A stretch of 64,000 nt of DNA. Origin: Chaenocephalus aceratus. Lineage: Eukaryota > Chordata > Actinopteri > Perciformes > Channichthyidae. The position numbers and the translations under genes are program-made. This document shows, in pieces, positions 1 to 20,441 of this stretch. Location: NCBI GenBank assembly GCA_023974075.1, contig CM043787.1:40173168-40237167 (forward strand). Direction: 5' to 3'. Positions within the stretch are counted from its first letter, which is position 1; every line of letters starts with the position of its first letter. A model generated the notes under the pieces. The model was not told where the DNA came from. It ran no database searches and worked only from the letters and a program-made list of their open reading frames with translations.

Positions 1-1977
<1,977 letters not shown>

Positions 1978-2100
1978 TAGGGGTGGGCGATATGACGATA
2001 TGTATCGTCGTGACGATATTAGGTCTCCACGATATCGTATCTATTGTGATAAAAAAAAAAAAAAAAAAGTAGAAAAAAATAAATTAAAAAAAAAACAATA
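1978..2100 (+). mobile_element. hAT-like transposon end fragment
   Basis: Starts TAGGGGTGGGCGATATGACG and continues with cgatat-rich inverted motifs, then an A-rich run. The TAGGGGTGGGCGATA terminus is the kind seen on fish hAT non-autonomous elements. No opposite terminus or 8-bp duplication was found downstream, so the copy is truncated. Superfamily is inferred from the terminus only. Confidence 0.5.
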
Positions 2101-4438
<2,338 letters not shown>

Positions 4439-5358
4439 CAGGTACGGCCCGCGAGAACATTTGGTATGGCCCTCGAGGTAATTTATAAACACACACAAAA
4501 AAGAAAAAAAATTAAGAAATCTAGACCACAAAATAATTAAACAAGCGAGTTCTTGTTTTTCCTGGCAAAGGTCATGGTCCTTGAACACAACACGAGCCTA
4601 ACGTGTCATCACGTGTTATATGTCTCGTCTGACAGGGGTGCAGTTCTGACGGAGAGCACCAGAACGCCGCTCCGGGACTTTAAAAATTGCAGCACCCATA
4701 AGGAGCCGTACACATGCCGCAGTTTTTGCGTGGCTGTGTCTTTAGTTGAAAGCCCAGTGGCAATCTGCTCATCTGTCATACTGAGCATACAGTTATATCA
4801 TTATAGTTATACAAATAAAACCAGGTATAAAATACTATATGACAGTAAAAAACAAGTTGTTATTAATAAACAATACAGTTTGAAAGGAGAGTGATTTGGA
4901 AAATATTCATAAAGAAAAAGTAAATCTGCTTACAGTTCTGTTTCATATGGGTGTTGAGATGTATCCATAGATCTCTTCATTTTGCTCTCAAAGTGCACCA
5001 GATTGATGCTTTCAACTTCCCGGAGCATGCCCCCCCGGACCCCCCTAGAGGAGGTTAGGTCCCGTCCCCCCCCACACTTAAATCATGTTCACATGGATAG
5101 GAAACTAAATACATTTGCACACATCTTGTGTCCATATATTTCTGTTTGGTGGTCATGCCACAACCGTGCACGTAAATGCATGCACGAGTCATGGCAAGAT
5201 ATCTGGACTAAGAGGTTGCTTTTTCTTTGCAAAGCATGAAAGAAAGGCCAAATGAATGGGCTGTGATTTTTAAGCAGAGGTCAATAATTTGTACGGCCCT
5301 CGGAGGATGTTGAAAAAATTGAAATGGCCCTCGAGAGGAAAAAGGTTCCCCACCCCTG
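4439..5358 (-). mobile_element. hAT non-autonomous element, family K copy 1
   Basis: Ends at 5358 with the inverse of CAGGGGTGGGGAACC. It matches, in opposite orientation, almost all of the element at 30820-32490, including the tacggcccgcgagaac and gaaatggccctcgag blocks. The left terminus begins CAGG then jumps to TACGGCCCGCGAG, so about 25 bp of that TIR is missing relative to copy 2. Flanking 8-mers are AAACATAG and CTGTATAG, which are not a convincing duplication. No transposase frame seen. Confidence 0.85.
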
Positions 5359-5626
5359 CTGTATAGAGAGCTTCTTCTTTTTTTTAAGTTTAATCTATAT
5401 TTTTCATTCACCATTATTTTAACTGAATCTTTGGACAATGGATAGCTCAAAAGTGTTTTCATAAGCATGTGTTAATAAAAAATAAAATATGTTTTATCAG
5501 ACATTAGATATTTTTACTATGTCCATATCCTGACGGTACATGATTAAAACAATAATCCTTTCTCCCTAGGTTTCTGCCTGCCACTTTCACTCCTGCACAC
5601 ACATATACAGACAGACTAACACACAA

Positions 5627-5670
<44 letters not shown>

Positions 5671-7719
5671 TCTGCACAGAGAAAGACACAGTAGGTTAGG
5701 AAGCGGAGTACTGTATCTTTGCTGCCACCTAATGCAGATATCACACATGCCGTCTCACAGCACCAGGAGGCTTTGCTCCTACTTTGTCTCCAGCTCAGGC
5801 TTTGTTTTTTTTAATCCTGCCGTGTGGGGTTTCAAACAAACTCACAGGTCCCGGGCTCTTCAGCACTGCGGCAGGCCTTATGTGACGAGGATTTTGTTTT
5901 CCAAGGGTGGCAGTGTGTGAGGCGTTTGTGATATGCTAATTTAATCATTTTTGTCCACTCCTCCCCTTCCTTCTTTCCCTTTTGCACCTATCAATCTAAT
6001 CACTTCATCTGGATTCCTGGAGCAGGTGGAGAGAGAGATGGGGGGAGAGGGAGAGACAGAGAGAAACAAATAGATAGATAGGAGGAAAGAGAGAGAAAGA
6101 GAAGAGTCGTTGGCTGCGCAAATATCACCACAGCAGCCCTTTCATCTATGAGCGCATGTTGCGTCCATCCCCCCACGAGCTCACACACACCTCCCAAATG
6201 CTTTTAATTTTAGTGATGGTTCACTTTAATTATTATGAAAATTAAATCAAATGTAATCGGCGGATTAATGCGACCGATGAGATAATTCAGCCGCATGGTG
6301 ATGAGAGCAGGGAGGATCATCTATAAATCTCCACCAAAACGCTCAGTAGGCGTCCGTCAGGCGGGTCGCAGTGGGGTGTAGACTCAGGTTTCTGCCTTCT
6401 CTTGTTTACAAATCACATTCTTAAATTGGCTGACAAAGCAATGTAACGGGAAAAGTTATTTTTTAATTACTTGAAGTAAAAGGAAACGACTGCAAATAAA
6501 AAGCCATTTTTTCATTTTTTGTGGAGTATTCAGAGAAAAAAGATGTATACATATTTTCCTTTACTTTTGACAAATGTTGTTCAATCCATATTAAAGCCTA
6601 CTTGACATGTTTTAGAGCTAAAGGTAGTATTAAAAAAAACACATTAAGTTTGTATTTTATAATTTACAGATACAACTGTGACAGAGACAGATGTCATTTT
6701 TGTATGATTACAGGTTTTGAATTCATTGCAAATCCATAGCAACTCATTTTAAAACACACTTTTACATGACTATGAAGAGTTGTAAATGTCATTACTTTTT
6801 TATACCTCGGATGTCTATGTCCTTTCCCGCCATCCTTCTTTTTTATCTCTTATTTGTGAGATAACTTTATGTTCCTTCTTCTTTCCTTTCCTTTTTACCT
6901 CTCACCACTTCACTCATTTCCCTTCTCCTCACCTCCTTCTCTCCCTCCCTTAATCACAGAGTGTGAGGGAATTGATAACCGTCTATTACCATATGTTGCT
7001 CCATGATTAATGCTCTCAGGTCTTTCTCGTTGTTTCTCATTCATAGCTCATGTCATGGCCCATAAACTAATACCTAAAAGAGATCTGCCAGATAATTCCA
7101 ACTCTTAAAAAAAGAGGGCAAGAGGAAGAGACACTCAGAGGGAAAGATACTTAAGTGTAGTAAAGGGCATGAGGAGAGGGGCTGTTAGGAGCACTATAGG
7201 AAAGTCAAAGATGAAACAAGGAGAAAGGAAAGAGTTCTTGGTGCTTTGGCACTGATTGAAACATTTAGTTCCTTTTTGTCTGGCAGAGCAGGTGTCAGCG
7301 TTATGGCGAATGGAGTTACTAAGGGCATAAATCAAGTGCACCCATCACAGTTTATTTATTAGGTAGCACCATTCTGTTATGAATCTATTGATAAGTGTTG
7401 TGATGAAGGGATGAGGCAGAAGCTTCAACATACATGGAAAGACATTACATTGTATCTAAATAAATGTTTCTTGTTCATTTTCCATAAAAAATGTTCTGCC
7501 AAAAAGGAGCAATTGACACAAACAGTTACCCGATATACATTTGACCATTTGCTGGACCATTTCTTGACTTTGGTAACCACATTTTTCTACATGTCAACTT
7601 TGTACAAGTTGTATTTCTAAACTTAGAAAAATGATAATCCAATTTTGCTAAAAATGTTAAATGGACTGTATTACTGAGCTTTATCAGTCTTCTAGACTCC
7701 TTAAAGCACTTCATCCATT
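5359..7719. other. Non-coding backbone, small CA array, possible conserved elements
   Basis: A short CA array lies at about 5629-5668. Stretches 5905-5960, 6195-6330 and 6955-7080 are complex and homeobox-motif-rich (TAATTTAATCATTT, CTTTAATTATTATGAAAATT), flanked by pyrimidine-rich DNA. No coding frame with a domain. Confidence 0.35.
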
Positions 7720-7905
7720 CACCCCCCACTCAGAGAGACATGTGCCACTTGTCCAAGGAAGCTAACATTCACATGCTTCATACACCGTGGGCCGTGCCAT
7801 CGGGAGAAACTCAGGGTTAAGTATCTTGCCCAAGGATGGACCGACATGTTGTTGACTGGAACCCAAAACCTTCCGATTGAAAGACGACCGCACTACCTCA
7901 CATCC
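7720..7905 (+). repeat. Possible SINE/LINE-related fragment
   Basis: Contains AAGTATCTTGCCCAAGGA, a GACATGTTG-type block and CTTCCGATTGAAAGACGACC. From memory these resemble a widespread fish dispersed repeat ending in a tRNA-like segment. No target duplication or tail was defined. Confidence 0.4.
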
Positions 7906-10900
7906 ACAGTGGAATCAGAGCATGATGTCTGAAGTTTGTCCTTCCATTACGATTAGACACTCTTTAGAGAACTTCAAGACGAAGAGGTTTATAAAATGTG
8001 CAAAAACTAAAACTATATATTTTAAAACTAAAGTAGTGCCCTCACAAATGAAGTCATGGATGTGAGGCAGCTACGGGAAGGTGTATTTTAGCTTAGTAGA
8101 AACTGGCAAGCTTGTTGGAGTTTCCAGATGGCACACACTTAAACAAATGAACACACCACACCCCCCCGTCCCACACACACACACACACACACACACACCA
8201 ATATAGAGGTCTCGACCCAAATTTGGCGAAATAGTAATAAGCTGGCCTATGGCTATTCAAGTTTTTAAAAGTCTAATGCCAACTCCACTGGTTCTGGACA
8301 AGTATTCTGCATGTAGGACACGTCCTATTCCCCTTACACACAAAAAGTATGGATGAAACAAACATGTTTTGTGGACATGCATAGAGGAGTTGTATTTATT
8401 CTCATACTGTATGACCCTGTATGATTCTACATCATGAATACAGACATACACACACAGTGTAATAAATAAAAAGTGACACACCATCACAGGAATGTGAATG
8501 CATAATTGATAAGGTCGTAAATTTAGTGTTGATTCTTGCTGACCATCCTACTCTGAATTGACCATATATGCACCTGTCATTACTAAAGATTCATACAGCT
8601 AAGGAGATTAGATAAATAGGATTTTTTCCTGTAAGCACAAACAATGATTTATGATTTATTATGAGGTTATATGTATAATTTCTTTACATAATAATGAGTT
8701 TGTGCCTGGGGGTGGAGAGACGGTATGGAAGTGCTTTAGTAAAAATGAATAAATTGTTGAATGTTTAGTTTTTCTTAAATTGTTGTGAAATCAAAAACAT
8801 CACGCTTAATAAGTAAGTAACGTCATCAGGAATTAGAGTCTGAAGAGTCATGTGGTAGGTTGCCTTGACTCATGCTAGGATTCATTAAACTGAATTCTGA
8901 TGGGCTCGTTGCAAGGTACAAATAAAGCAGTTGTTCACAAGAGCATTATTTGGTAAAGCAAGTGTGCTTCATTGTTCTGTTTAGTTGTTTCCCAGAAACT
9001 CAAATTCTGTTTTGCACCACACTCTGGTGTACTGTTTGATCAGATTATTTTCCCAATAGAGCTTTTTCCTATAGTGGGATCCCAGGAGGTTAAACAGAAA
9101 TTCATTTACTGAAGACAATCAGTATGTAATTAAGCTTCTTGTAATTGAACCGTCGGTCCGCAAAATGATAATAATATTAGCCTTTACTCACAACGAGCCA
9201 GCGACATTAACTATGAGACACTAAGAAGTGTAGCTACTGTAATGTCGGATGACGGACGCGAGCAGTTAAGAAGTATGACAACTAAACAGATCAAAACAAG
9301 CAGCACAAGTAAAGAAGCAACGAACGTGAAATGAGACGGTTTGAGTCAAGTGTGCATAATAATGTGCCGAGCTCCCGTCTATATGTAAACGTTGCCATTG
9401 AGCTGCTTGTTGAAAACAGACGCAGTTGAGTTGAACGGCTTGTCTGTATGTACCAGTGAAAGGCTGTGCATACATTATTCTGGAGTTGAGATAATTTGTC
9501 GACAATTAGCCATAACAGGCTACAGTGAGAGGCTGATTAGCATGTTGGTACAAGTCAGCCACAGGAATAGAGACATAGGGGCTTTGAAACTGACATGAAT
9601 TCGACTTTGCACATACTCTGTAAAATGTTCCTTTTCCTCATTCATTGTCTTGCCGTTTCTCCTGCGCTCTTCTTTCAGGCTGAATTAATATTCATGCAGA
9701 GGCAAATGATGAATATGGATGTGCAGACAAACTGACTTGCTTCTGTGACGATAAGAAGAAAAACACAGAACACAGTCCCTTGAGAAACAACGTGTGTGGA
9801 TTGTTAGTTTAGTCATCTGTAGCTTTTTGGTCAGGGGAACCCAAAATATGGAATCCCTACAGTGTACCCTCTTCCTGTTAAAAAAACATATCACAGAGCA
9901 CACTGGGTTTTAATATATATTTTTTAACAATCATTTTGGTACCAGAGAGATTTTATTCTAATTGGGTGCAAGGCGGCTCTATTGCCCACTGTGTCACAGA
10001 ATCGCTTTTAATCAGATCAAATATTACATTTTTCAAATCTTTAAAAAGCCCTCTTTTTAGTTGATGTTTGGAAGGCAACCCGATTTGAGAAAATCTAGCC
10101 ACTCAAATACAGTTAGCTTTGCCGATAGGCCTCTGTAGTGCATGACTAATGGATCTTGATCAATTCAGTATTTAGAAGCCAAAACTCTGTCAGAAAGAAA
10201 CAATCATACATGATAAACTTTTTCATAGATTCAAACAACAAAAACATAAATGTCTTTCTTGATATTGTGTCTGTGTAGCTTCTAGCATAATTAAGGTCAT
10301 CCACATCTTAACAACCGATGTAAACGGCTTAGCCTGAGCAGTCTGCAGCAGAGTCTTCAAATCAAAAGGGATCAATGCAAACGATCCTTTAACAACATCC
10401 CGCAACAGGATCCAAGCGTCAAGAGGAGGAAACCATAAATTAACCTCTCTGTGGCCAAGTGCTCGGCAGCACCAGCAGGTGGGAGGTTACACAAAGATGG
10501 ATGACCAAAGAGAGCCGCAAATCTTCTAAGAAGGCATTAAGACTGCAGCTAATTCCCAAAAGACTGCATCCCACATACTCACACTCACACTCACACACGG
10601 TCACATCATTAGGTAGATCATGACGATGTAAAAGCTAAATAGAACATGTGTTTTGAGGCATGATTTGAAAGTATAATGGTGGAAAAACTAGGCTAGTTTT
10701 AAACAAATTAAATAGACTCATACAAATGTATTTTTAACACCAGTTTATGAACACCAGACTGCACAATACTAAATATTTCCACTAAGGATATCATGCTTTC
10801 TGTTTGTTTTAGATTTTTGTCTGTATGTCAACAGGATTACGGAAAAGATTTCCATGAAACTTACTGGAGTCAAGGCCAGGGAAGAACCCATTCCATGTAG

Positions 10901-11961
10901 GAGCGATCTGTAACAAGGGGCAGACCTCACATCCATTTTCACTTATGGAAACAGCCTTGGTAAGATCTGCGCTCTCAGAGATCCCTTCAGTGTACAAAGC
11001 GTGACACATTAGACTGTAAATAGGGGACTACATTTTTCTTACTTTCTATGGAGCATCCTGCCACTTTGGTCTTTTGCACAACACATCATTCCTATTCTGT
11101 CCATCTCGTTCCCTCTCCATCAGCATCCCATCTAAAGTATCTAAACTAAATTCCACAGTACGTCATATGTGATTTATTCCAAAAGCTTGTTCAGAATATT
11201 AATTCAATTTCCATCCTCCCTGGAACCCAGTGATCACACATTTTCTGGTGTGGTTTGAGCAACGAAGATATAAGACCAATGTGAAAGCAAACCTCCAGAG
11301 AAAAACAATCCCATCCATCCCACCATGCATCTCTTCACCTTTCCCGCTTCTCTTTGGACGGCAGGCAGCGTTTGAAGCCTTATCGGGTTCTCCGCTGTTT
11401 CATGTCTGCCAGATGAAGGCTTTTAATGTTGGAGCAAAAGGTAGCGTCTGAATAATTACTAGGGCGCCAAGCTGAGAACGCAAATTACTGCACACAGCAA
11501 CAGATGTGTGACACACAAACACACACCAACAGAGCTGACACACATGCAAACAAGCAGGGTATTCACATACACATAATCTCAGGGCCACATATGTGCAAGC
11601 ACACATACATAAACACACAATCAAAGATTCAATTCAAATTCTTAATAACTTTCGCTGCACTTGATAAGCATACACACCATCGTGGGGGGCTTAGATAGAG
11701 ACTTCTTGAGATGTCATATTATTTCGATCTCCATTTTTCCTGACATGGTGGATAACATTGATGCCCTGCTTCTTGTGAAACCTGGCACACACATACAACA
11801 TTACCAAGTACCTCACTCCATTGCCAGAACAGTTTTAAACACCCCTAAAATGCTCTCTCTGAAGTTTCTGTGTGGGGATTTCCCACTAATTAACAATTTA
11901 TTTGTTATGCAATTTGTAGTTTCTTTATCTTGGCTACAAAATGGAAAAAGAAAGTTATTTA
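7906..11961. other. Non-coding backbone
   Basis: AT-rich, no gene recognised. A C-run followed by a short CA array lies at about 8160-8198. The stretch 11320-11490 is complex and motif-rich, possibly conserved non-coding DNA. The many short frames show no domain. Confidence 0.35.
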
Positions 11962-12852
11962 GGCTGCGGCCACACGAGGACGAAAACGGCTAAACGCATA
12001 GGATTAACGCAAACGCAAAAAAGCTTCCGTCCACACGCAATAGTTATCCGGATAGTGTCTGTCCACACGAGACCGCTCCGTTTAGCTCCAACCGCTGGAG
12101 AAGCTGCAGTACATATGCAGGAGCCTGTACGTGGCGCTGTAACTTCCTCCACAAAAGCAGCGAAGAAGCATGGTTGTCATGGTTGCCCTTCTGTTTATTC
12201 TCCGCGGTGGGGGCCGAGGGAACCGGGCAGAGTTTTTCGCCAGTCAATGTGTATTAAAGTTTAAATCTTCCGGACAAAATTATAAAAGTGCCGGTCAAAG
12301 GTCTTCTTTGTTATTTATTGAGCTTTAAAACAAATGAATAACGACTCTATATAATATAATAATAAAATACACGGAGCCTCTCTTTTTCCTCTCTCTCTTC
12401 GGACAGCGTCAGTGTCTGTCTCATGCAGCAGCTGATCCAGTAATGAGTGACCCGGCCGACAGTAAAAATAAACATATTTATAACTAGTTTAGGTAGTTTG
12501 AGAGGTGTCTCCGTCCTGTCAGATTAGACTTCACTCGCGTTTAGGTCCATATCGAGAGAAAGATAAATAATCTGAATTCAGTGTGCAGTTTACTTTGACG
12601 CGGGGGTGAGCAGCAGAGGTGGGGAGAGGCGGGGCTATTGCCATCATTATCAGAAAATGATCGTATAGGGCGTACACACGGAGCCGTTGGACCCCCCAGA
12701 GCGTTGCGTATGCCGTGCTATCCACCTTGGGACCCGTTATCGTTTCCTCAGTCGTTTAGTGCCGTATTCGGTCGTCCTCGTGTGGCCGAACGGTCTATAT
12801 GACACTAAACAGTAACGCAAACGACCGTTTTCGTCCTCGTGTGGCCGCAGCC
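11962..12852. mobile_element. Harbinger-like non-autonomous element F1
   Basis: Bounded by inverted GGCTGCGGCCACACGAGGAC ... GTCCTCGTGTGGCCGCAGCC and flanked by the 3-bp duplication TTA (11959-11961 and 12853-12855). Three-base TNA duplications are typical of PIF/Harbinger and ISL2EU elements. A second copy at 38039-39188 is very similar inside. No transposase frame is visible, so it would need a helper. Superfamily rests on duplication length. Confidence 0.8.
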
Positions 12853-16863
<4,011 letters not shown>

Positions 16864-18253
16864 GGGAATGCCAGAGAAGTATGTCCGATTGTATTTTTTG
16901 TTGCCATTAATTGCCATTTTGAGTATTGGTTGAGGAGGCACAAGTAATACATATTGTTAAGGATGTACAAAAGGATGAAGCCCATGTTAATACACACACA
17001 CATTCACACACAAGAAGGTAATACAAATGTAAAAATAGACTAGGGCCCAATCCCAAACCACACACTACACACTACCCCTCCATTTGCGTGGAGGGTCCGC
17101 CACATTAAGTGCTGTTCCAAACCAACGAGTATGGAGCGGTGTGGAGGGGGAGTGGGCTATCAAGCCATCAAACAGTGAGTCTGCATCGGTGCTGACTGGA
17201 GACCTGACCGGTCTCAACGCTGTGTGTGTCCGTCAGGAAACACGCTGTTTACAAGTAGATCCAGCAAACATCCACTGATAAACTGCGATGTTAACAACCT
17301 CATGATAATCTCATATTTTTTTAATTTAGGGATGTCCCGATCACCTTTTTTTGCTCCCGATCCGATTCCGATCATTTGATTTTGACAATCTGCCGATACC
17401 GATTTTTATGCAATACATTAACCTGTTAAGCCCGAAGGTCCCCGCCGGCGGGGACCCTGGTTTTTTTTTTCACGACACTGTGTCTCAGGGAATCTTAATA
17501 TTTAAAAACCTATTAATGTGTTATACCAGATTAACGAGAAGAATCTCAGCTAACTGACAATACGAACCATTTTTACAGAGACAAAACACAAGTCTCACAA
17601 GAAGCGTTAGCATTAGCCCTTAGCTAAAACGGGCAGATGCTACTTCCAGTGCTAACTAACAAAAACGATCTTTAAAACTTAATATTTTCTGCACAAACTA
17701 CATATCTGAAAGCTGATACTCCACAGATTATTTGGTTATAAGTATCATCACTGTAGGGCACAAACTTACTGAGCTATCAGCCAGAACAGAGAAGAAAAAA
17801 AACAGCAGTTTTCAAAACCATAACAATAATTATGTCTTACCGTTGCTGTTTTGTGATCAAAGCTCTTGTTCAAGGGAATACAAACGCTGCTTAAAGTTAA
17901 TCCAATGTCTCTTAGTCACTTTAGAATTGTTCCTGATAATCTATCATTACATTCATGGCAGCAGAGTAGGTTTAAAGTTTCGCAGTCCCGAGCTAACGCT
18001 GTCTCACGTGCTGTTTACGCAAACCTCTCTCTACTTGACGTAAGTGTTTAGCGGGACTTACTAACTATCACTCGATTCTATTGGCTCTAACGGTTCAGAA
18101 AAGGTGTCAATCACCCAAATCGACCAATGGGTTCCAAAGATATGATCCTGCGTAGTATAAACTAAGCCCGCTCCGGCTCCATTACGCATTACGCAGCCAG
18201 AAGGGAGAGCTTCACCACAGAGCAGGTGCTAGAGATGCTAGCTGACGATAGCT

Positions 18254-19163
18254 ATGATCATAACAGATGACTCTTCGTCGGATGATGAAGATCTCCTCCA
18301 GCCAGACCTGGATCCGGACAGTAGTGACTCGGATGTTGAACTTCCACTACGGGAAAGGTATGTAATCCCTCTGTTTTTATATATTATGTGGTTGGTGAAA
18401 CTGCGTCACAGTGCTAGCTTAGCCAAGAAGCTACAGGAATGATTAGGCAAAATGCTAAATAGTGTTACTTGTCTTTTTGGAGTTACATTTTCTAAATGAA
18501 TGGCCAGTGAATGAATATATATATATGCGTTTACTTATTTATTTGGTGTAATATTATTCATTTATTGTCCAATATTATCCTTTTTATATATTACTTTTGT
18601 GTTTGGTGGAACTGCATCACAGTGTTAGCTTAGCCAACAGGAATGATTAGCCAAAATGCTAAATGGTGTTACTTGTCTTTTTGGAGTTACATTTTCTAAA
18701 TGAATGGCCAGTGAATAAATATACATGTGTTTACTTATTTATTTGGGTGTAATATTATTCATTTATAGTCCAATATTATCCTATAAGTATAAGCCAGTGA
18801 ATTAATCTAATCTCTTTGTTTTTCCACATTTGTTAGATGAGGTGTGACCCCAGCAGGACAAAGCCACACACCCAGAAGACTTTCAGGGAGCAGCTTACTG
18901 CAGAATTGTTGGAGTTTGCTGAAGGCCCTGCTGAAGGCCCTGCACCTCCACCACCCCCTCCTCCACCACCCACATGCATGCCCGAGTATTATGGGGAAGA
19001 TGCCACCAAGGTCAGGAAGAACTGCGGGAGGTGCCTAGATGCTGGACTCAAAAGGGTGAAGACACCTGTGTACTGCAGGAAGTGCCAGGTCCCTCTGTGC
19101 TTCACTGTCAAAAAGAACTGTTTCAGGGAGTGGCACGACCTAAATACTGGAACATTCAGGTAG
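18254..19163 (+). CDS. Two-exon piggyBac-derived frame lacking the catalytic core
   Basis: Exon 1 is 18254-18357: an acidic Ser/Asp-rich N-terminus (DDSSSDDED), as at the start of many piggyBac transposases. It ends at a donor AAAG|GTATGT. Exon 2 is 18842-19163, entered through a pyrimidine-rich tract and TTAGATGAG|G, and keeps phase. It encodes a polyproline stretch, then a cysteine-rich domain with CGRC, YCRKC and PLC motifs ending in a Cys-x4-His, as in the C-terminal domain that binds piggyBac ends. Predicted product is about 141 residues, against about 550-600 for a full transposase. No DDD catalytic region is present. Such a protein could bind ends without cutting, but splicing and expression are inferred. 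Confidence 0.6.
18380..18785 (+). repeat. Tandem duplication of about 200 bp inside the piggyBac intron
   Basis: Two successive, about 90% similar blocks share CACAGTG(C/T)TAGCTTAGCCAA and TGGAGTTACATTTTCTAAAT, with AT-rich ends. The same doublet is present in the inverted copy at about 33950-34380, so it arose before the two copies separated. Confidence 0.85.
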
Positions 19164-19486
19164 GTATAAAGTTCAGGTAGGTATAACATTTTGCGAGTGT
19201 TTATTTAAAAAAAAAATACTTGTTTTTATATACCTAGTGTGATTTTATTGTATAGTGTGTTGGTAAAATATTTGTTGTTTTTACAAACCTACAGTGTGGT
19301 TTTATTGTATAGTACGTTGGTAAAATGTTTGTTTTTACATGCCTATAGTGTGTTGGTAAAATGTTTGAAATAAATCTGCCCCAGTTGGAGTCAAATGTTA
19401 CCTATGTTTCCGGGTTTTTTTATTGTGCAAGTACACCTACACACAATGACCTACAGTGTAGTTTTATTGTATAGTGCGTTGGTACA

Positions 19487-19557
19487 GTTACATACACACA
19501 CAGATACACTTACACATACACACCTACACGTACCCACACAGCTACACTTACACACCT

Positions 19558-19594
<37 letters not shown>

Positions 19595-19700
19595 CACGTA
19601 CCCACACAGCTACACTTACATACCCACACAGCTACACGTACACACACAGCTACACTTACACACACACCTACACTTACACACACCTACACACACTCACAAA
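19487..19700. repeat. CA-rich minisatellite (ACACCTACACGTACC type)
   Basis: Irregular array of ACACA, CCTACAC and GCTACAC units in the 3' part of piggyBac copy 1. The complementary array lies at about 33105-33290 in copy 2. Frames across it are composition artefacts. Confidence 0.85.
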
Positions 19701-20441
19701 AATATTTGTAACATTTTTTTATTTTTTTAAGAAATAAAAAAAAATTAAGAAATAATTTTTTTTATTTTTTTGGGTGGAATGAATACCTATAGTGATGATT
19801 CAATATAATACAATAATTGTTATAGTCTGGTACCTGAAAAAGGTCAAATGGCACTGATGGAACCAAATGTGCCCAAAGCTTATTCCGCCTGGACTTTATT
19901 TACATAAACCTCTCTAAAAGGTCAAATGTCACTTGTTTTGCCTCAATCTTGATACAGGGTACTTATTATATGTTATACTTTGGATTCCTAAAGCTTTTAG
20001 GCTACTAACCCATCATTCAAGGTTGGTCTTCACTATAAGTAATGGGTTTTCTTTAGGCGGAGACAGGAATTTACATTTTTTTGCTATGTTCCATCTAAAT
20101 TTACTCTGACACAGAAAAATCTATATTGATTCTGACACTTCTACATCCAACTCACAGATGTAACCTTGCTTTGACAACAACAATTATTCATATAAACCTT
20201 TTAGAAGTAAAGTTATAGTCATTTGTTCTGGGAATGTCATTTTTGAGCCTGAAACCTGAAAAACAGGCTCGGTAAACAGGTTAAGAGAAAAAAAAAGGTA
20301 ACAGATAACGGCTGGTTATCCAACGCGATGAATTCAGCTATCTTAGCTGTTATTTTTTTGGCCTTTTCTGGGGCAGTTTCTCTTTCCTTTTAAAAGTCTC
20401 TGAAAGTGTCGGTTGTTTCAGTGCCGTTACCTGAGTGGCCG

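Larger units (their letters stand above)
17422..20280 (+). mobile_element. piggyBac element, copy 1
   Basis: Flanked by TTAA at 17418-17421 and 20281-20284. Ends are CCTGTTAAGCCCGAAGG and the inverse-type AAACAGG. The related copy B2 shows the empty site: its CAATGCATTAAGAG corresponds to the two junctions here, with a single TTAA. Just inside the left end is the perfect 20-bp palindrome GGTCCCCGCCGGCGGGGACC (17437-17456). The right end carries GAGCCTG...CAGGCTC. Length is 2859 bp. The encoded frame keeps the acidic N-terminus and cysteine-rich C-terminus of a piggyBac transposase but not the DDD core, so the element is probably non-autonomous. Confidence 0.92.
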
